DNA of 64,000 nt from Rhodococcus marinonascens NBRC 14363 (GTDB lineage: Bacteria > Actinomycetota > Actinomycetes > Mycobacteriales > Mycobacteriaceae): the NCBI RefSeq assembly GCF_001894885.1, contig NZ_BCXB01000009.1, positions 62,001 through 126,000 of the forward strand, written 5' to 3'. Of the stretch, positions 31,998 to 40,808 are shown piece by piece. Made by a program: the position numbers and the translations under genes. The notes beneath the pieces are model-generated. The model was not told where the DNA came from, did not search any database, and worked only from the letters and a program-made list of their open reading frames with translations. Position 1 is the stretch's first letter, and each line of letters starts with the position of its first letter.

Positions 31998-33125
31998 ATG
32001 AAGACCAAGGGTGCGATCCTCTGGGGCGTGAACGAACCGTGGTCCGTGGAGGAAATCGAGATCGGGGAACCGGTTGCGGGTGAGGTTCAGATTCGGATGG
32101 AAGCCGCCGGAATGTGCCACTCCGACCACCACATCGTCACGGGGTCGATGCCAATGGGGTCCTTCCCTGTGATGGGTGGCCACGAGGGGTCCGGGGTGAT
32201 CACGAAGTTGGGACCAGAGGTGAAGGACCTCGAGGTCGGCGATCACGTGGTGCTCTCGTTCGTGCCTGCCTGCGGGCGGTGTCCGGCGTGCTCGGCGGGA
32301 CATCAGAATCTGTGTGACCTCGGCATGGGGTTGCTGAGCGGTCTGGCGATCAGTGACGGCACGTTCCGCATCCAGGCGCGCGGTGAGGACGTGGTCCCGA
32401 TGTGCTTGCTCGGGACGTTCTCGCCCTACATGGTGGTGCACGAGACGTCGGTCGTGAAGATCGACAAGGACATCCCCTTCGAAGTTGCCGCCCTTGTCGG
32501 ATGCGGCGTGCCCACCGGGTGGGGTTCGGCGACGCGAATGGCGAAGGTGGAGCCGGGCGAATCCGTCGTCATCATGGGTGTCGGCGGTGTCGGAATGAGC
32601 GCACTGCAGGGCGCGGTGGCATCTGGGGCGCGTCAGATCTTCGCCATCGACCCGGTGCCGTGGAAGCGGGAGCAGGCGCTGAAGTTCGGGGCCACGCATG
32701 CCTTCGAGAGTGCCGCAGCAGCAATCGAGCCGATCATCTCCCTCACGAACGGGCTGATGGCGCAGAAGACGATCATCACGGTAGGGGAGATGAAGGGCGA
32801 ATACGTCGAGGAAGCACTGCTGCTCACCAGCAAGTTCGGCACTTGCGTCGTCACTGCGATGGGCGCGATGACCGACATGGACGTCAAGTTGAACCTGTTT
32901 CTCTTCTCCATGCTGCAGAAGGATCTGAAGGGCACGATCTTCGGTGGCGGAAATGCTCGCCTCGACATCCCGAACCTGCTGGCCATGTACAAGTCGGGCC
33001 AGTTGAACCTGGACGACATGATCACCCGTACCTACAGCATCGACGACATCAACGACGGGTATCAGGACATGCTCGACGGGAAGAACATTCGCGGCGTCAT
33101 CCGGTACACCGAAGCAGACTGGTGA
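31998..33125 (+). CDS. NDMA-type zinc-dependent alcohol dehydrogenase
   Basis: A 375-aa medium-chain dehydrogenase. The catalytic zinc ligands are in AAGMCHSDHHIVTG and GGHEGSGVI, the structural zinc site is CGRCPACSAGHQNLC, and the Rossmann motif is VIMGVGGVGMSALQGAVASG. The sequence fits the actinobacterial subfamily that reoxidises tightly bound NAD with N,N-dimethyl-4-nitrosoaniline in vitro, which usually oxidises primary alcohols or related compounds. ATG 31998 is preceded by GGGAG; the longer frame upstream has no support. Subfamily assignment is from recalled similarity. Confidence 0.86.
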   Translation: MKTKGAILWGVNEPWSVEEIEIGEPVAGEVQIRMEAAGMCHSDHHIVTGSMPMGSFPVMGGHEGSGVITKLGPEVKDLEVGDHVVLSFVPACGRCPACSAGHQNLCDLGMGLLSGLAISDGTFRIQARGEDVVPMCLLGTFSPYMVVHETSVVKIDKDIPFEVAALVGCGVPTGWGSATRMAKVEPGESVVIMGVGGVGMSALQGAVASGARQIFAIDPVPWKREQALKFGATHAFESAAAAIEPIISLTNGLMAQKTIITVGEMKGEYVEEALLLTSKFGTCVVTAMGAMTDMDVKLNLFLFSMLQKDLKGTIFGGGNARLDIPNLLAMYKSGQLNLDDMITRTYSIDDINDGYQDMLDGKNIRGVIRYTEADW

Positions 33126-33170
33126 GAACTCACCGAAGCTGACCGCCGGCTGCTCTCGTAGTCTGACCTG

Positions 33171-33983
33171 GTGCAGAGTCTCGATCGGATTGCCCAGTGG
33201 CCGGTGGACAACGCTGCGGCGGTTGTTCTGTCGCGTGAGGACGGTGTCGTCGGCGAGTACGGCGACCAACGGCGCGTTTTTGCGCTGGCGTCGGTGACGA
33301 AGTTGCTGTGCGCTTACGCCGTCCTGGTGGCAGCAGAGGAGGGCGCCCTCGAACTCGACCAACCTGCGGGTCCCGAAGGCTCGACCGTACGTCATCTGCT
33401 GGCGCACGCGTCAGGTCTCGCGTTCGACGCCAACCGCGTGCAGACGCCGCCGAAACGCAAGCGGATCTACTCGAGCGCCGGGTACGAGGTGCTCGCAGAC
33501 TTCCTTGCGGGCGAGACGTCCATTGACTTTGCCGACTATCTCGCGGAAGCGGTCTTCGCGCCGCTGTCGATGGGCGAGTCGGCGCTCGTCGGTCCGGCCG
33601 GCCACGGCGTACAGGCGTCCGTCGCCGATCTCGGCCGGTTCGCCGCCGAACTGTTCCGCCCGGTGCTCATCTCGCCCCAAACGTTCGCGGATGCCACGTC
33701 GGTACAGTTTCCCGGTCTCGACGGAATCCTGCCCGGATATGGCCCACAGCGTCCGAACGACTGGGGTTTGGGCTTTGAGATCCGTTCGGCGAAGAGTCCG
33801 CACTGGACGGGTCTGGGCAATTCGCCGCAGACGTTCGGCCACTTCGGGCAGTCGGGCACGTTCCTGTGGGTCGATCCGGTGGCCGGCCTGGCGTGCGTCT
33901 TGTTGACGGACCGGGAGTTCGGCGACTGGGCAAAACCTCTGTGGACTGAGTTGAGCGACGGTATTCTCGCGGAACACCGGTGA
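33171..33983 (+). CDS. serine hydrolase of the beta-lactamase/esterase fold
   Basis: A 270-aa protein with the active-site SxxK in LASVTKLLCAYAVL (about residue 43), a YxS-type second motif in IYSSAGYEVLADFL and a late HFGQSG as the likely third motif in FGHFGQSGTFLWVDP. These are hallmarks of class C beta-lactamase-like peptidases and esterases. There is no signal peptide, so it is probably a cytosolic esterase rather than a resistance enzyme. GTG 33171 lies 45 bases after the dehydrogenase. Confidence 0.8.
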   Translation: MQSLDRIAQWPVDNAAAVVLSREDGVVGEYGDQRRVFALASVTKLLCAYAVLVAAEEGALELDQPAGPEGSTVRHLLAHASGLAFDANRVQTPPKRKRIYSSAGYEVLADFLAGETSIDFADYLAEAVFAPLSMGESALVGPAGHGVQASVADLGRFAAELFRPVLISPQTFADATSVQFPGLDGILPGYGPQRPNDWGLGFEIRSAKSPHWTGLGNSPQTFGHFGQSGTFLWVDPVAGLACVLLTDREFGDWAKPLWTELSDGILAEHR

Positions 33984-34114
33984 TGATTACTCACCGATTG
34001 TTCGATTCACTGGCGCAACACAGGTAACACAAGGCACACTGATCAACCGAGCCTGCTGAACGCATCGACTGAGGCCGTTGGGGAAGACGTCCCTCGTCGA
34101 AGCAGGAGGCTCGA

Positions 34115-34624
34115 GTGCACGCATTGAATCAGTTCGCGGACGCGACGACTGGTGTTGCCTACATCCACTCGTCGCCCGCCGCGTTGTGCCCCCACATCGA
34201 TTGGGCGCTGACCTCTACGCTGAACAGCCACGCCAACCTCAAGTGGACCTCGCAGCCCGCCTCCAACGGAGTTATGCGTGCGACCACCAACTGGATAGGT
34301 CCCGTCGGCACAGCCACGAGGCTGGTCAACGCCCTTCGCGCTTGGCCGATGTTGCGCTTCGAGGTGACCGAGGACGCCAGTGATGGAGTGGACGGCGAGC
34401 GGTACAGCTACGTGCCCGGAATGGGCCTGTGGCACGGGTCAACCAGTGCCAACGGCGACGTCGTCGTGGGGGAGATGCGCTTGCGGGCGCTGATGCAAAC
34501 AGGAAACGATATCGCCGCGGAACTCCACCAAGCGCTCGGAACCGCCTGGGACGAGGCTCTTGAGCCCTTCCGTAGCGGCGGCGAAGGCGCCGAGGTCACC
34601 TGGTTGCGGCGAGATGTGGGCTGA
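34115..34624 (+). CDS. DUF3145 protein
   Basis: A 169-aa protein matching the actinobacterial DUF3145 family: HALNQFADATTGVAYIHSSP, ALCPHIDWALTSTLNSHANL and LVNALRAWPMLRFEVTED. The role is unknown. AGGAGG lies 6 bases before GTG 34115. Neighbouring genes give no functional hint. Confidence 0.85.
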   Translation: MHALNQFADATTGVAYIHSSPAALCPHIDWALTSTLNSHANLKWTSQPASNGVMRATTNWIGPVGTATRLVNALRAWPMLRFEVTEDASDGVDGERYSYVPGMGLWHGSTSANGDVVVGEMRLRALMQTGNDIAAELHQALGTAWDEALEPFRSGGEGAEVTWLRRDVG

Positions 34625-34908
34625 CCACGGGTTTCGTGTTCACTCTCCCGCAGTCTGGGTGTACGCGCAGTCGAGGGATCCGTTGTGCAGGCGCTGGATG
34701 GCGCGGTGGTCGGCCAGTTCCGGGCGGTCCCCGGGTGCTCGAGGTAATAGCGGAGGAACCAGAAGAGTGGGACGGCGCCCACGGCAAATAGGTCTGCGGT
34801 CGCGACGATGTTCTCCTGAACGTTCTGCCGGGCCGCGTCAAGTGGCCGGCGGCGGTGGATCCTTGCACCGCGGGCAGCTCGTCGACCAACGGTATCGCAA
34901 GTGCGGCG
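34625..34908. other. intergenic stretch with possible gene relic
   Basis: No intact gene. On the minus strand a frame ending near 34655 reads PELADHRAIQRLHNGSLDCA then YTQTAGE, and a second frame has ADLFAVGAVPLFWFLRYYLE, which could be parts of one protein separated by a frame change. I cannot name it. Confidence 0.35.
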
Positions 34909-35508
34909 TCATTCCCCGGGTGACAGCTTCGATGTCGGCTGGGCGTTCCCACGTGGCTGATCCTGTGCCCTGAATCCCTGGACGATCAACTCTTCCGGTG
35001 TGCACTCGACGCGAGGGAATCGGAACCGATCAATCATGAATAGCGTCAGGAGACAGAGCGCGAACAGGCCGAAAGCGGTGAAGAAGCACGGAAAGATACT
35101 TTTCTGCCCAGAACTCAACGGGAAGCTCAGCACTCCAGACCACAGTCCGATCGAGAAGGCTGCGCAACCCACTGTTCCCGACGCCAACGTGCCGAGGTAG
35201 CCGAACCTGAATGCGGGCGCCGGGCGAAACCGAACCGCCCGTGTGTTCTGGATGGAGGAAGAGGGATGTGGCCGGTCACGATGGCGCTGGGCGATGACGA
35301 GCAGAGACAGGAAACACACGGCGGTGAATCCGAACGCCGATGGGAAATAGAACAGCGTGTAGACAAGCCGGCCTTCTACTGCGGCACGTACTCCGCAGTA
35401 GATCCAGAATGCGGCAAACGTGCCGAAGAACAGCACCAGGATCCCGACGAACTTCGGCTGGCTTCGCGGATGTCGCCAACCCTGTGGAACGGGAAACCTG
35501 GTAGTCAT
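34909..35508 (-). CDS. four-helix membrane protein, possible immunity protein
   Basis: A 199-aa protein with four hydrophobic segments (KFVGILVLFFGTFAAFWIYC, YFPSAFGFTAVCFLSLLVIA, GTVGCAAFSIGLWSGVL and FPCFFTAFGLFALCLLTLFM) and short polar ends. Its ATG shares a base with the stop of the preceding putative effector gene, so the two are translated together. A membrane protein directly behind a secreted effector is a usual position for immunity, but no family match is visible. Confidence 0.6.
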   Translation of the reverse strand: MTTRFPVPQGWRHPRSQPKFVGILVLFFGTFAAFWIYCGVRAAVEGRLVYTLFYFPSAFGFTAVCFLSLLVIAQRHRDRPHPSSSIQNTRAVRFRPAPAFRFGYLGTLASGTVGCAAFSIGLWSGVLSFPLSSGQKSIFPCFFTAFGLFALCLLTLFMIDRFRFPRVECTPEELIVQGFRAQDQPRGNAQPTSKLSPGE

Positions 35509-36236
35509 CAGTAGCACACCGTTTCACCGATTTTTGATCCCCACCAGCCGGAAACTCTGGATCCTCCAGCTGCGCCCGCTCCGGCCGCAAGCACGTCGAC
35601 GTACGGGATCGGAACAAGAGCGCCGACTACGCCGCCCGCCCAGCCACCAGCCGTTCCCGCAATCCCTGCCTGGCATTGGGCTTCTGGTGAATCGGCGGTG
35701 TACACGTCATGGAGGGCCGTGCCGATCGCGACCGCCAGGCCGCCGAACTTTGCCCCGTAGTGGAGATTTGAGACGATATTGGATGTCAGGGTCGGTAGGC
35801 CTCGCTCGAGTATGCTTCCGGCTCGGGTTTCGATGCCGGATAGGACGCCTCCCGCTGTCGTCAGCGCGGGATGGAAGAAGAGGGCACTGTCGGCGGGAAC
35901 CGAAATGAGAAGGGGTCCCTGCTCCAGTTCCGTGGACTTCCCGAGGGCTGCACGCTTCGCTGCACCCACCGCATGAAAACCCTGGTCGAGGGCGGCGGCC
36001 AAGGCGTCCGCCAGGTCACATACGTTGCCGGCCTTGCGCTTTGCGCGGCGGGAAGCTTCCGAAGCCTCGGTATGGGCATCGCCTTCCCAAGCGCGCAATT
36101 CGGGGAGATCGTTACACCGTGTCTCGATCGACACGACTGCCTGCTGGATCGACTCACCGCGCTGCCGCAGGATCGGAGGTACCTCTGACAGGCTGGCTAG
36201 TGTCCAGGATTCGAAACGGGACTTCGAGGGAATCAT
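35508..36236 (-). CDS. putative type VII secretion substrate with glycine-rich tail
   Basis: A 242-aa protein. The first 110 residues are helical with an RAWEGDAHTEA turn, a WxG-like motif as in ESX substrates. The C-terminal half is rich in Gly and Ala (GIAGTAGGWAGGVVGALVPI, VLAAGAGAAGGSRVSGWWGS) with the look of a glycine-zipper membrane-inserting domain. No signal peptide. Its ATG overlaps the TGA of an EspC-like gene and it overlaps a membrane protein gene, forming a three-gene unit. A toxin role is inference. Confidence 0.58.
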   Translation of the reverse strand: MIPSKSRFESWTLASLSEVPPILRQRGESIQQAVVSIETRCNDLPELRAWEGDAHTEASEASRRAKRKAGNVCDLADALAAALDQGFHAVGAAKRAALGKSTELEQGPLLISVPADSALFFHPALTTAGGVLSGIETRAGSILERGLPTLTSNIVSNLHYGAKFGGLAVAIGTALHDVYTADSPEAQCQAGIAGTAGGWAGGVVGALVPIPYVDVLAAGAGAAGGSRVSGWWGSKIGETVCY

Positions 36237-36439
36237 GAGTCGGGCAGCACCTTCCCGATGGTTGCTGCCAGGGTCTCGTCCGTTACCTCGTAGTTGTCAA
36301 CCGTCCCACGAGCTGTATCGGCCATGGCAGAGAAACCATCGGCGACTTCGCGACTGACGGACCCGGCGAATTCACCGATGAACCGTGATGCCCATTCGGA
36401 CATCGAACCGGGCATGTCGGCGCTCTGATCGACGAGCAT
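36233..36439 (-). CDS. EspC-like (DUF2580) type VII secretion protein
   Basis: A 68-aa helical protein ending TARGTVDNYEVTDETLAATI; the DNYEVTDE stretch is the conserved end of ESX-associated EspC-like proteins, which pair with a larger substrate for export. CTGGAGGG is well placed for ATG 36439; the open frame begins five codons earlier. The stop overlaps the ATG of the putative substrate gene. Confidence 0.6.
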   Translation of the reverse strand: MLVDQSADMPGSMSEWASRFIGEFAGSVSREVADGFSAMADTARGTVDNYEVTDETLAATIGKVLPDS

Positions 36440-36518
36440 CGATCCCTCCAGCATTGTCCAATTTTTCGTACCGAAGGTACAGGGGTGCGTCAGGAGGCGA
36501 TGGCTGGGCCGTGAACAG

Positions 36519-36553
36519 TGAGAAGGCCCCCGCCACTGGCGGGGGCCTTCTCA
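36519..36553. terminator. 16-bp hairpin
   Basis: TGAGAAGGCCCCCGCC pairs perfectly with its complement around an ACT loop. It lies between the end of accD6 and the start of the EspC-like gene on the same strand and separates the two units. Confidence 0.85.
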
Positions 36554-36571
36554 CGAAAAACAGAGATCAGA

Positions 36572-38005
36572 TCACAGCGGGATGTTCTTGTGATCGCCCC
36601 GTTGTGTGGGCGCTGCTGCGAGAGCGGCGGTTACGACGCTACGAGTTTTCGCCGGGTCGATTTCCGCATCCACGACACCGATCTCGACTGCTCGATCGAC
36701 GCCGCCGGTAATGCTCTCATGCTCGACGGCCAAACGCTCGTGCAGCGCCTCACGCTCTTCTTCGGGCGCGGCGGCCAGAGCACGCTTGTGCAGTATGCCG
36801 ACGGCGGCCTTGGCACCCATCACGGCGACCTCGGCATCGGGCCACGCGTAGACGGCGGTGGCGCCGAGAGCGCGGGAGTTCATGGCGATGTACGCGCCGC
36901 CGTAGATCTTTCGGGTCACGACCGTCACGCGGGGAACGGTGGCCTCGGCGAACGCGTGGAGGAGTTTGGCCCCTCGGCGAACGACGCCTCCCCATTCCAT
37001 GCTCACGCCGGGCAGGTATCCGGGGACGTCCACGATTACCACGAGTGGAATGCCGAAGGCGTTGCATAGTCGGACGAAGCGAGCCGACTTCTCGGCGCTC
37101 TCGGAGTTGAGGCAACCCCCGAGTCGGAGCGGGTTGTTGGCGATGACGCCGACGGTGCGACCGCCGAGTCGTCCGAGACCGGTGACGATGCTGCGGGCGT
37201 AGTTGCCCTGCAACTCCTCGAAACTCGACTCGCCTTCGACGTTGTCGAGAAGTTCGTGGACGATCGGGCGCACGTCATAGGCGCGCTTGGCCGACTTCGG
37301 CATGAGGGCGCGGAGATCGGTGTCGCCATGCTCGGCGGCTGACTGGTCGAATTCGCCCTGTTCGCAGAACATCGACACAAGTCGGCGAGCCCGGTGCAGC
37401 GCGTCGCCCTCGTCGTGGGCGGCGATGTGCGCGACGCCCGACTTCTTGGAGTGCGTGTCGGGACCGCCGAGGGACAGCATGTCGACCTGCTCGCCGGTGA
37501 CGCTGCGGACCACGTCGGGTCCGGTTACGAAGACGCGGGCTTCGGGAGCCATGATGACGATATCGGTCAAGGCGGGTCCGTATGCCGCACCTCCGGCCGC
37601 GAAGCCGAGGACGACGGAAATCTGTGGGATGCGGCCGGAGGCGCGGACCATGGCCTCGAAGACCAGTCCGACGGCGTGCAGGGCCTCGACTCCTTCGGCG
37701 AGACGAGCGCCGCCCGAGTGCCAGAGCCCGACGATGGGGGCAGCCTCGGCGAGAGCGGTGTCGATCGCCGTCACGATGTGTTTACAGCCTTCGACGCCCA
37801 TGGCACCGCCCATGACGGTGGCATCGGAGCAGTAGGCGATGGTGCGGACACCGTCGATGTTGCCTGCCGCGGCCAGAACACCAGACTTGTCACGCGGGTG
37901 GAGTGGGACGACGGTCCCGGCGTCGAACAGTTTCGCCAGGCGTGCAAGGGGATCGCGCGGATCGATCGACGAATCAGGCTTCGTCGAGGGTGCCAAGATT
38001 GTCAT
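36572..38005 (-). CDS. accD6: acyl-CoA carboxylase beta subunit
   Basis: A 477-aa carboxyltransferase that makes malonyl-CoA for fatty and mycolic acid synthesis together with a biotinylated alpha subunit (AccA3) encoded elsewhere. Crotonase-fold signatures include LWHSGGARLAEGVEALHAVG, LGFAAGGAAYGPALTDIVIM and the C-terminal VTRKIYGGAYIAMNSRALGA with the oxyanion-hole glycines. Length equals mycobacterial AccD6 and it is the last gene of the fabD-acpM-kas-accD6 series as in M. tuberculosis. AAGGAGG lies before ATG 38005. The gap to the kas gene is 82 bases. Confidence 0.93.
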   Translation of the reverse strand: MTILAPSTKPDSSIDPRDPLARLAKLFDAGTVVPLHPRDKSGVLAAAGNIDGVRTIAYCSDATVMGGAMGVEGCKHIVTAIDTALAEAAPIVGLWHSGGARLAEGVEALHAVGLVFEAMVRASGRIPQISVVLGFAAGGAAYGPALTDIVIMAPEARVFVTGPDVVRSVTGEQVDMLSLGGPDTHSKKSGVAHIAAHDEGDALHRARRLVSMFCEQGEFDQSAAEHGDTDLRALMPKSAKRAYDVRPIVHELLDNVEGESSFEELQGNYARSIVTGLGRLGGRTVGVIANNPLRLGGCLNSESAEKSARFVRLCNAFGIPLVVIVDVPGYLPGVSMEWGGVVRRGAKLLHAFAEATVPRVTVVTRKIYGGAYIAMNSRALGATAVYAWPDAEVAVMGAKAAVGILHKRALAAAPEEEREALHERLAVEHESITGGVDRAVEIGVVDAEIDPAKTRSVVTAALAAAPTQRGDHKNIPL

Positions 38006-38087
38006 CGCGTCCTCCTTGTAGCGGGCTGTCGATGGGTGGAGACCCTTCGCGGAAGGGTCTCCACCCGCGATCTAGCGCGACCGGATG

Positions 38088-39350
38088 TCAGGCCCGGCCG
38101 AAGGCGAGCGCGACGTTGTGCCCACCGAAACCAAACGAGTTGTTGATCGCGAAATCGATTTCACCGTAACGGGCTTCGCCCTTGACGACATCCAGGTCGA
38201 TTTCTGGATCCTGATTCTCGAGATTCAGCGTGGGTGGAATTACTCCGTCACGCAGAGCCAAGACCGTGAGTGCAGCCTCGAGCGCCCCTACGGCGCCGAT
38301 CGAGTGCCCCAACGCGGACTTCGGTGCGTACACCGCGGCATGGTTGCCGACGGCAGCGGTGATGGCATTCGCCTCCGCTGTGTCACCGATCGGAGTGGCC
38401 GTGGCGTGCGCGTTGATGTGCTGTATGTCCTTCTTCGTCAATCCAGCACTCTCGATCGCCCTCGTCATGGCCCGTGCAGCGCCCGCTCCCGAGGGATCGG
38501 GAGCGACGATGTGGAAGCCGTCGGAGGTGATGCCCGCGCCTAGTAGACGAGCGTGGATCGTGGCACCGCGAGCCTTGGCGTGCTCCTCGGTCTCGAGGAC
38601 CATCAACGCCCCGGCCTCACCGAACACGAAGCCGTCGCGGTCCTTGTCGAACGGCCGTGACGCGGCCTTCGGATCGTCGTTGCGTGTGCTCAGCGCACGC
38701 ATCATCGCGAAGCTTGCGATCGGTACGGCGTCGAGGAATCCCTCCACACCGCCGGCGACGATAATGTCGGCATCGCCCATGACGAGCATGCGGTACGCAT
38801 GGGCGATGGCCTCGGAACCCGAAGAGCAGGCCGACACCGGAGTGATCACTCCGGCACGAGCCCCGAATTCGAGCCCTACCGTAGCCGACGGACCATTGGG
38901 CATCACCATCTGGACGGCGAACGGCGACACCTTGCGGTAACCGCCGGTCTTCATCTTGTCGACGGCCTCGACGAGTGCCTCCCCGCCGCCGAGCCCGGTC
39001 CCGATCACGACGCCGAGGCGATCCTTGTCGACTTCCGGGCTACCGGCGTTCTCCCAGGCTTGACGACTCAGAACGAGTGCCAACCGTTCGACGAAACTCA
39101 TCCGGCGGATCTCGACTCGGGACAGCGACTCGTCAGGGGACACCTTGAGGTGGCCACCGATCTTCACCGGCAGGTCGTTCTCCGCGACGAACGGATCGTG
39201 AAGGGTGTCGATGCCGCTCTCGCCGGCCAACAGGCCCTTCCACGTGCCATCCACGTCACCAGCAACCGACGTCATGGCCGCGAGGCTGGTGACGACGATG
39301 TTGGGGAATTGTTTCCCGTTGGGCGAGGCGGAGGTCACGGTTGGGCTCAC
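38088..39350 (-). CDS. kasA: beta-ketoacyl-ACP synthase (KasA/FabF type)
   Basis: A 420-aa condensing enzyme of FAS-II, extending acyl-AcpM with malonyl-AcpM. The catalytic triad is visible: Cys in [17 protein letters not shown], His in [16 protein letters not shown] and His in [15 protein letters not shown]. It starts with GTG 39350 inside the stop of acpM. Mycobacteria have kasA and kasB in tandem here, but only one copy is present in this window, directly followed by accD6, so calling it kasA is by position. Confidence 0.9.
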   Translation of the reverse strand: MSPTVTSASPNGKQFPNIVVTSLAAMTSVAGDVDGTWKGLLAGESGIDTLHDPFVAENDLPVKIGGHLKVSPDESLSRVEIRRMSFVERLALVLSRQAWENAGSPEVDKDRLGVVIGTGLGGGEALVEAVDKMKTGGYRKVSPFAVQMVMPNGPSATVGLEFGARAGVITPVSACSSGSEAIAHAYRMLVMGDADIIVAGGVEGFLDAVPIASFAMMRALSTRNDDPKAASRPFDKDRDGFVFGEAGALMVLETEEHAKARGATIHARLLGAGITSDGFHIVAPDPSGAGAARAMTRAIESAGLTKKDIQHINAHATATPIGDTAEANAITAAVGNHAAVYAPKSALGHSIGAVGALEAALTVLALRDGVIPPTLNLENQDPEIDLDVVKGEARYGEIDFAINNSFGFGGHNVALAFGRA

Positions 39351-39658
39351 TCCTCGTCGTTCTTGGCTGCTTCGAGCTTGGCCTTGACCGCGTCGGCTTC
39401 CTCGCCGCCTTCGGCTTCGAGCTTCTGGATGTAGGACACGGCGTCACCGACGGTGCGCAGTCCGGCAAGATCCTCGTCGGGGATCTTCACGCCGTACTTG
39501 TCCTCGGTCTGGACGGCGATCTCGACCATCGAGAGAGAGTCGATGTCGAGGTCGTCGACGAAGGACTTGTCGATAGTCACCTCGGACGGCTCAATACCGG
39601 TGACCTCCTCGATGATCTCGGCGAGTCCGGTGATGATGTCTTCCTGGGTGGCGGCCAC
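39347..39658 (-). CDS. acpM: meromycolate acyl carrier protein
   Basis: A 103-aa acyl carrier protein. The phosphopantetheine Ser is in [14 protein letters not shown]. Unlike the usual 75-80-aa ACP it has a charged C-terminal extension ([20 protein letters not shown]) as in mycobacterial AcpM. It carries intermediates between FabD, Kas and the reductases. GTG 39658 is preceded by GAAGGGA; the TGA overlaps the kasA start. Confidence 0.94.
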   Translation of the reverse strand: MAATQEDIITGLAEIIEEVTGIEPSEVTIDKSFVDDLDIDSLSMVEIAVQTEDKYGVKIPDEDLAGLRTVGDAVSYIQKLEAEGGEEADAVKAKLEAAKNDEE

Positions 39659-39763
39659 TGAGTGGCTCCCTTCTCATTCGTGTGGATGAATCTGGAGTTG
39701 TGCAGGCACGACCCCATCGGCCGCGCCTGCGGCCCCACGCGCACCAGAGGTGCGCGCAGCAAC

Positions 39764-40681
39764 CTAGCCGAGTTGTGTCAGCTCGGCCAGTGCGGAGATA
39801 TCCCCCGGGGTCTGGAGTGCCAGAGTTGGCGTACCGCGCATTTCACGCTTGGCGATACCGACCAGTGTTCCGGCAGGTGGAAGCTCCGCGATCGCGGAGA
39901 CCTGAGCTGTCCGCAGGCTTGCGGTGCACAGGTCCCACCGCACAGGTCGGGTTACCTGTGCGGCCAGCTTAGTCAGTGTGTCGGCGCCGGACGCCACCGG
40001 CGCGCCGTCGGCATTGGAGAGCAGAGTGCGGGTGGGTTCGCTGGGTGTGATCTTGGACGCAGCCTTGCTGACCGCTTCCTGGGCTGGAGCCATGAACCGG
40101 GTGTGGAATGCGCCCGCGACGGGGAGGGCGCGGACCCGCGCCCGCTCCGGCGGGTTGGCTGCTAGTTCCTCGAGTGCCGACAGCAGGCCTGCCGCGACGA
40201 TCTGGCCGACCGCGTTGCGGTTGGCCGCTTCGAGACCCAGTTCGTCCAGGCGGGCGAGCACGACTGCCTCGTCACCGCCGAGAACAGCGGACATGCCCGT
40301 CGGTTCCAGCGCGCAGGCCTTGGCCATCTCCGCTCCGCGCACGGCGGCGAGGGCAACCGCGTCGTCGGTGGAGAGGACGCCGGCGATGGCGGCGGCCGCG
40401 AGTTCACCGACCGAGTGCCCGGCCGCGATGGTGTCTGCAGGAATCAGGCCACCCGCGTCAAGTTCCTCGAAGGCGAGTAGCGCTGTGGCAACGACGAGAG
40501 GCTGAGTGACCGACGTGTCGGTGATCTCCTCGGCGGTCGCGGTGGTACCGAGCCGGATGAGGTCGAGGCGGGCGGCCTTCGACCACAGCGCGACACGGTC
40601 TTGAGTGCCCGGCAGCTCCAACCAAGGGATGAGCATGCCGGGAGCCTGAGAGCCCTGACCCGGGGCGAGCAACGAAATCAC
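39764..40681 (-). CDS. fabD: malonyl-CoA:ACP transacylase
   Basis: A 305-aa enzyme that loads malonate from malonyl-CoA onto AcpM. The nucleophile Ser (about residue 90) is in AAGHSVGELAAAAIAG, the N-terminal LLAPGQGSQAPGM and the later VAGAFHTRFMAPAQ with the His are family features. GTG 40681 is used; the ribosome site is weak. It opens the operon fabD-acpM-kasA-accD6. Confidence 0.93.
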   Translation of the reverse strand: MISLLAPGQGSQAPGMLIPWLELPGTQDRVALWSKAARLDLIRLGTTATAEEITDTSVTQPLVVATALLAFEELDAGGLIPADTIAAGHSVGELAAAAIAGVLSTDDAVALAAVRGAEMAKACALEPTGMSAVLGGDEAVVLARLDELGLEAANRNAVGQIVAAGLLSALEELAANPPERARVRALPVAGAFHTRFMAPAQEAVSKAASKITPSEPTRTLLSNADGAPVASGADTLTKLAAQVTRPVRWDLCTASLRTAQVSAIAELPPAGTLVGIAKREMRGTPTLALQTPGDISALAELTQLG

Positions 40682-40808
40682 TCTTTAAGAGAACACTGTC
40701 GAAGGCATGTCGCGAGATGCCGTTGCGGATGAACCTTTGTGAGCGAAATTGTCGGGTTCCCACAAAATTGCACGTGGGATGCTCGTATCGAATCGGGCCG
40801 TGCATTCG

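Noticed and set aside
31953-33407. 484-codon minus-strand frame opposite the alcohol dehydrogenase
   Set aside because: It is a GC-rich shadow of a clear enzyme gene and has no protein-like motifs.
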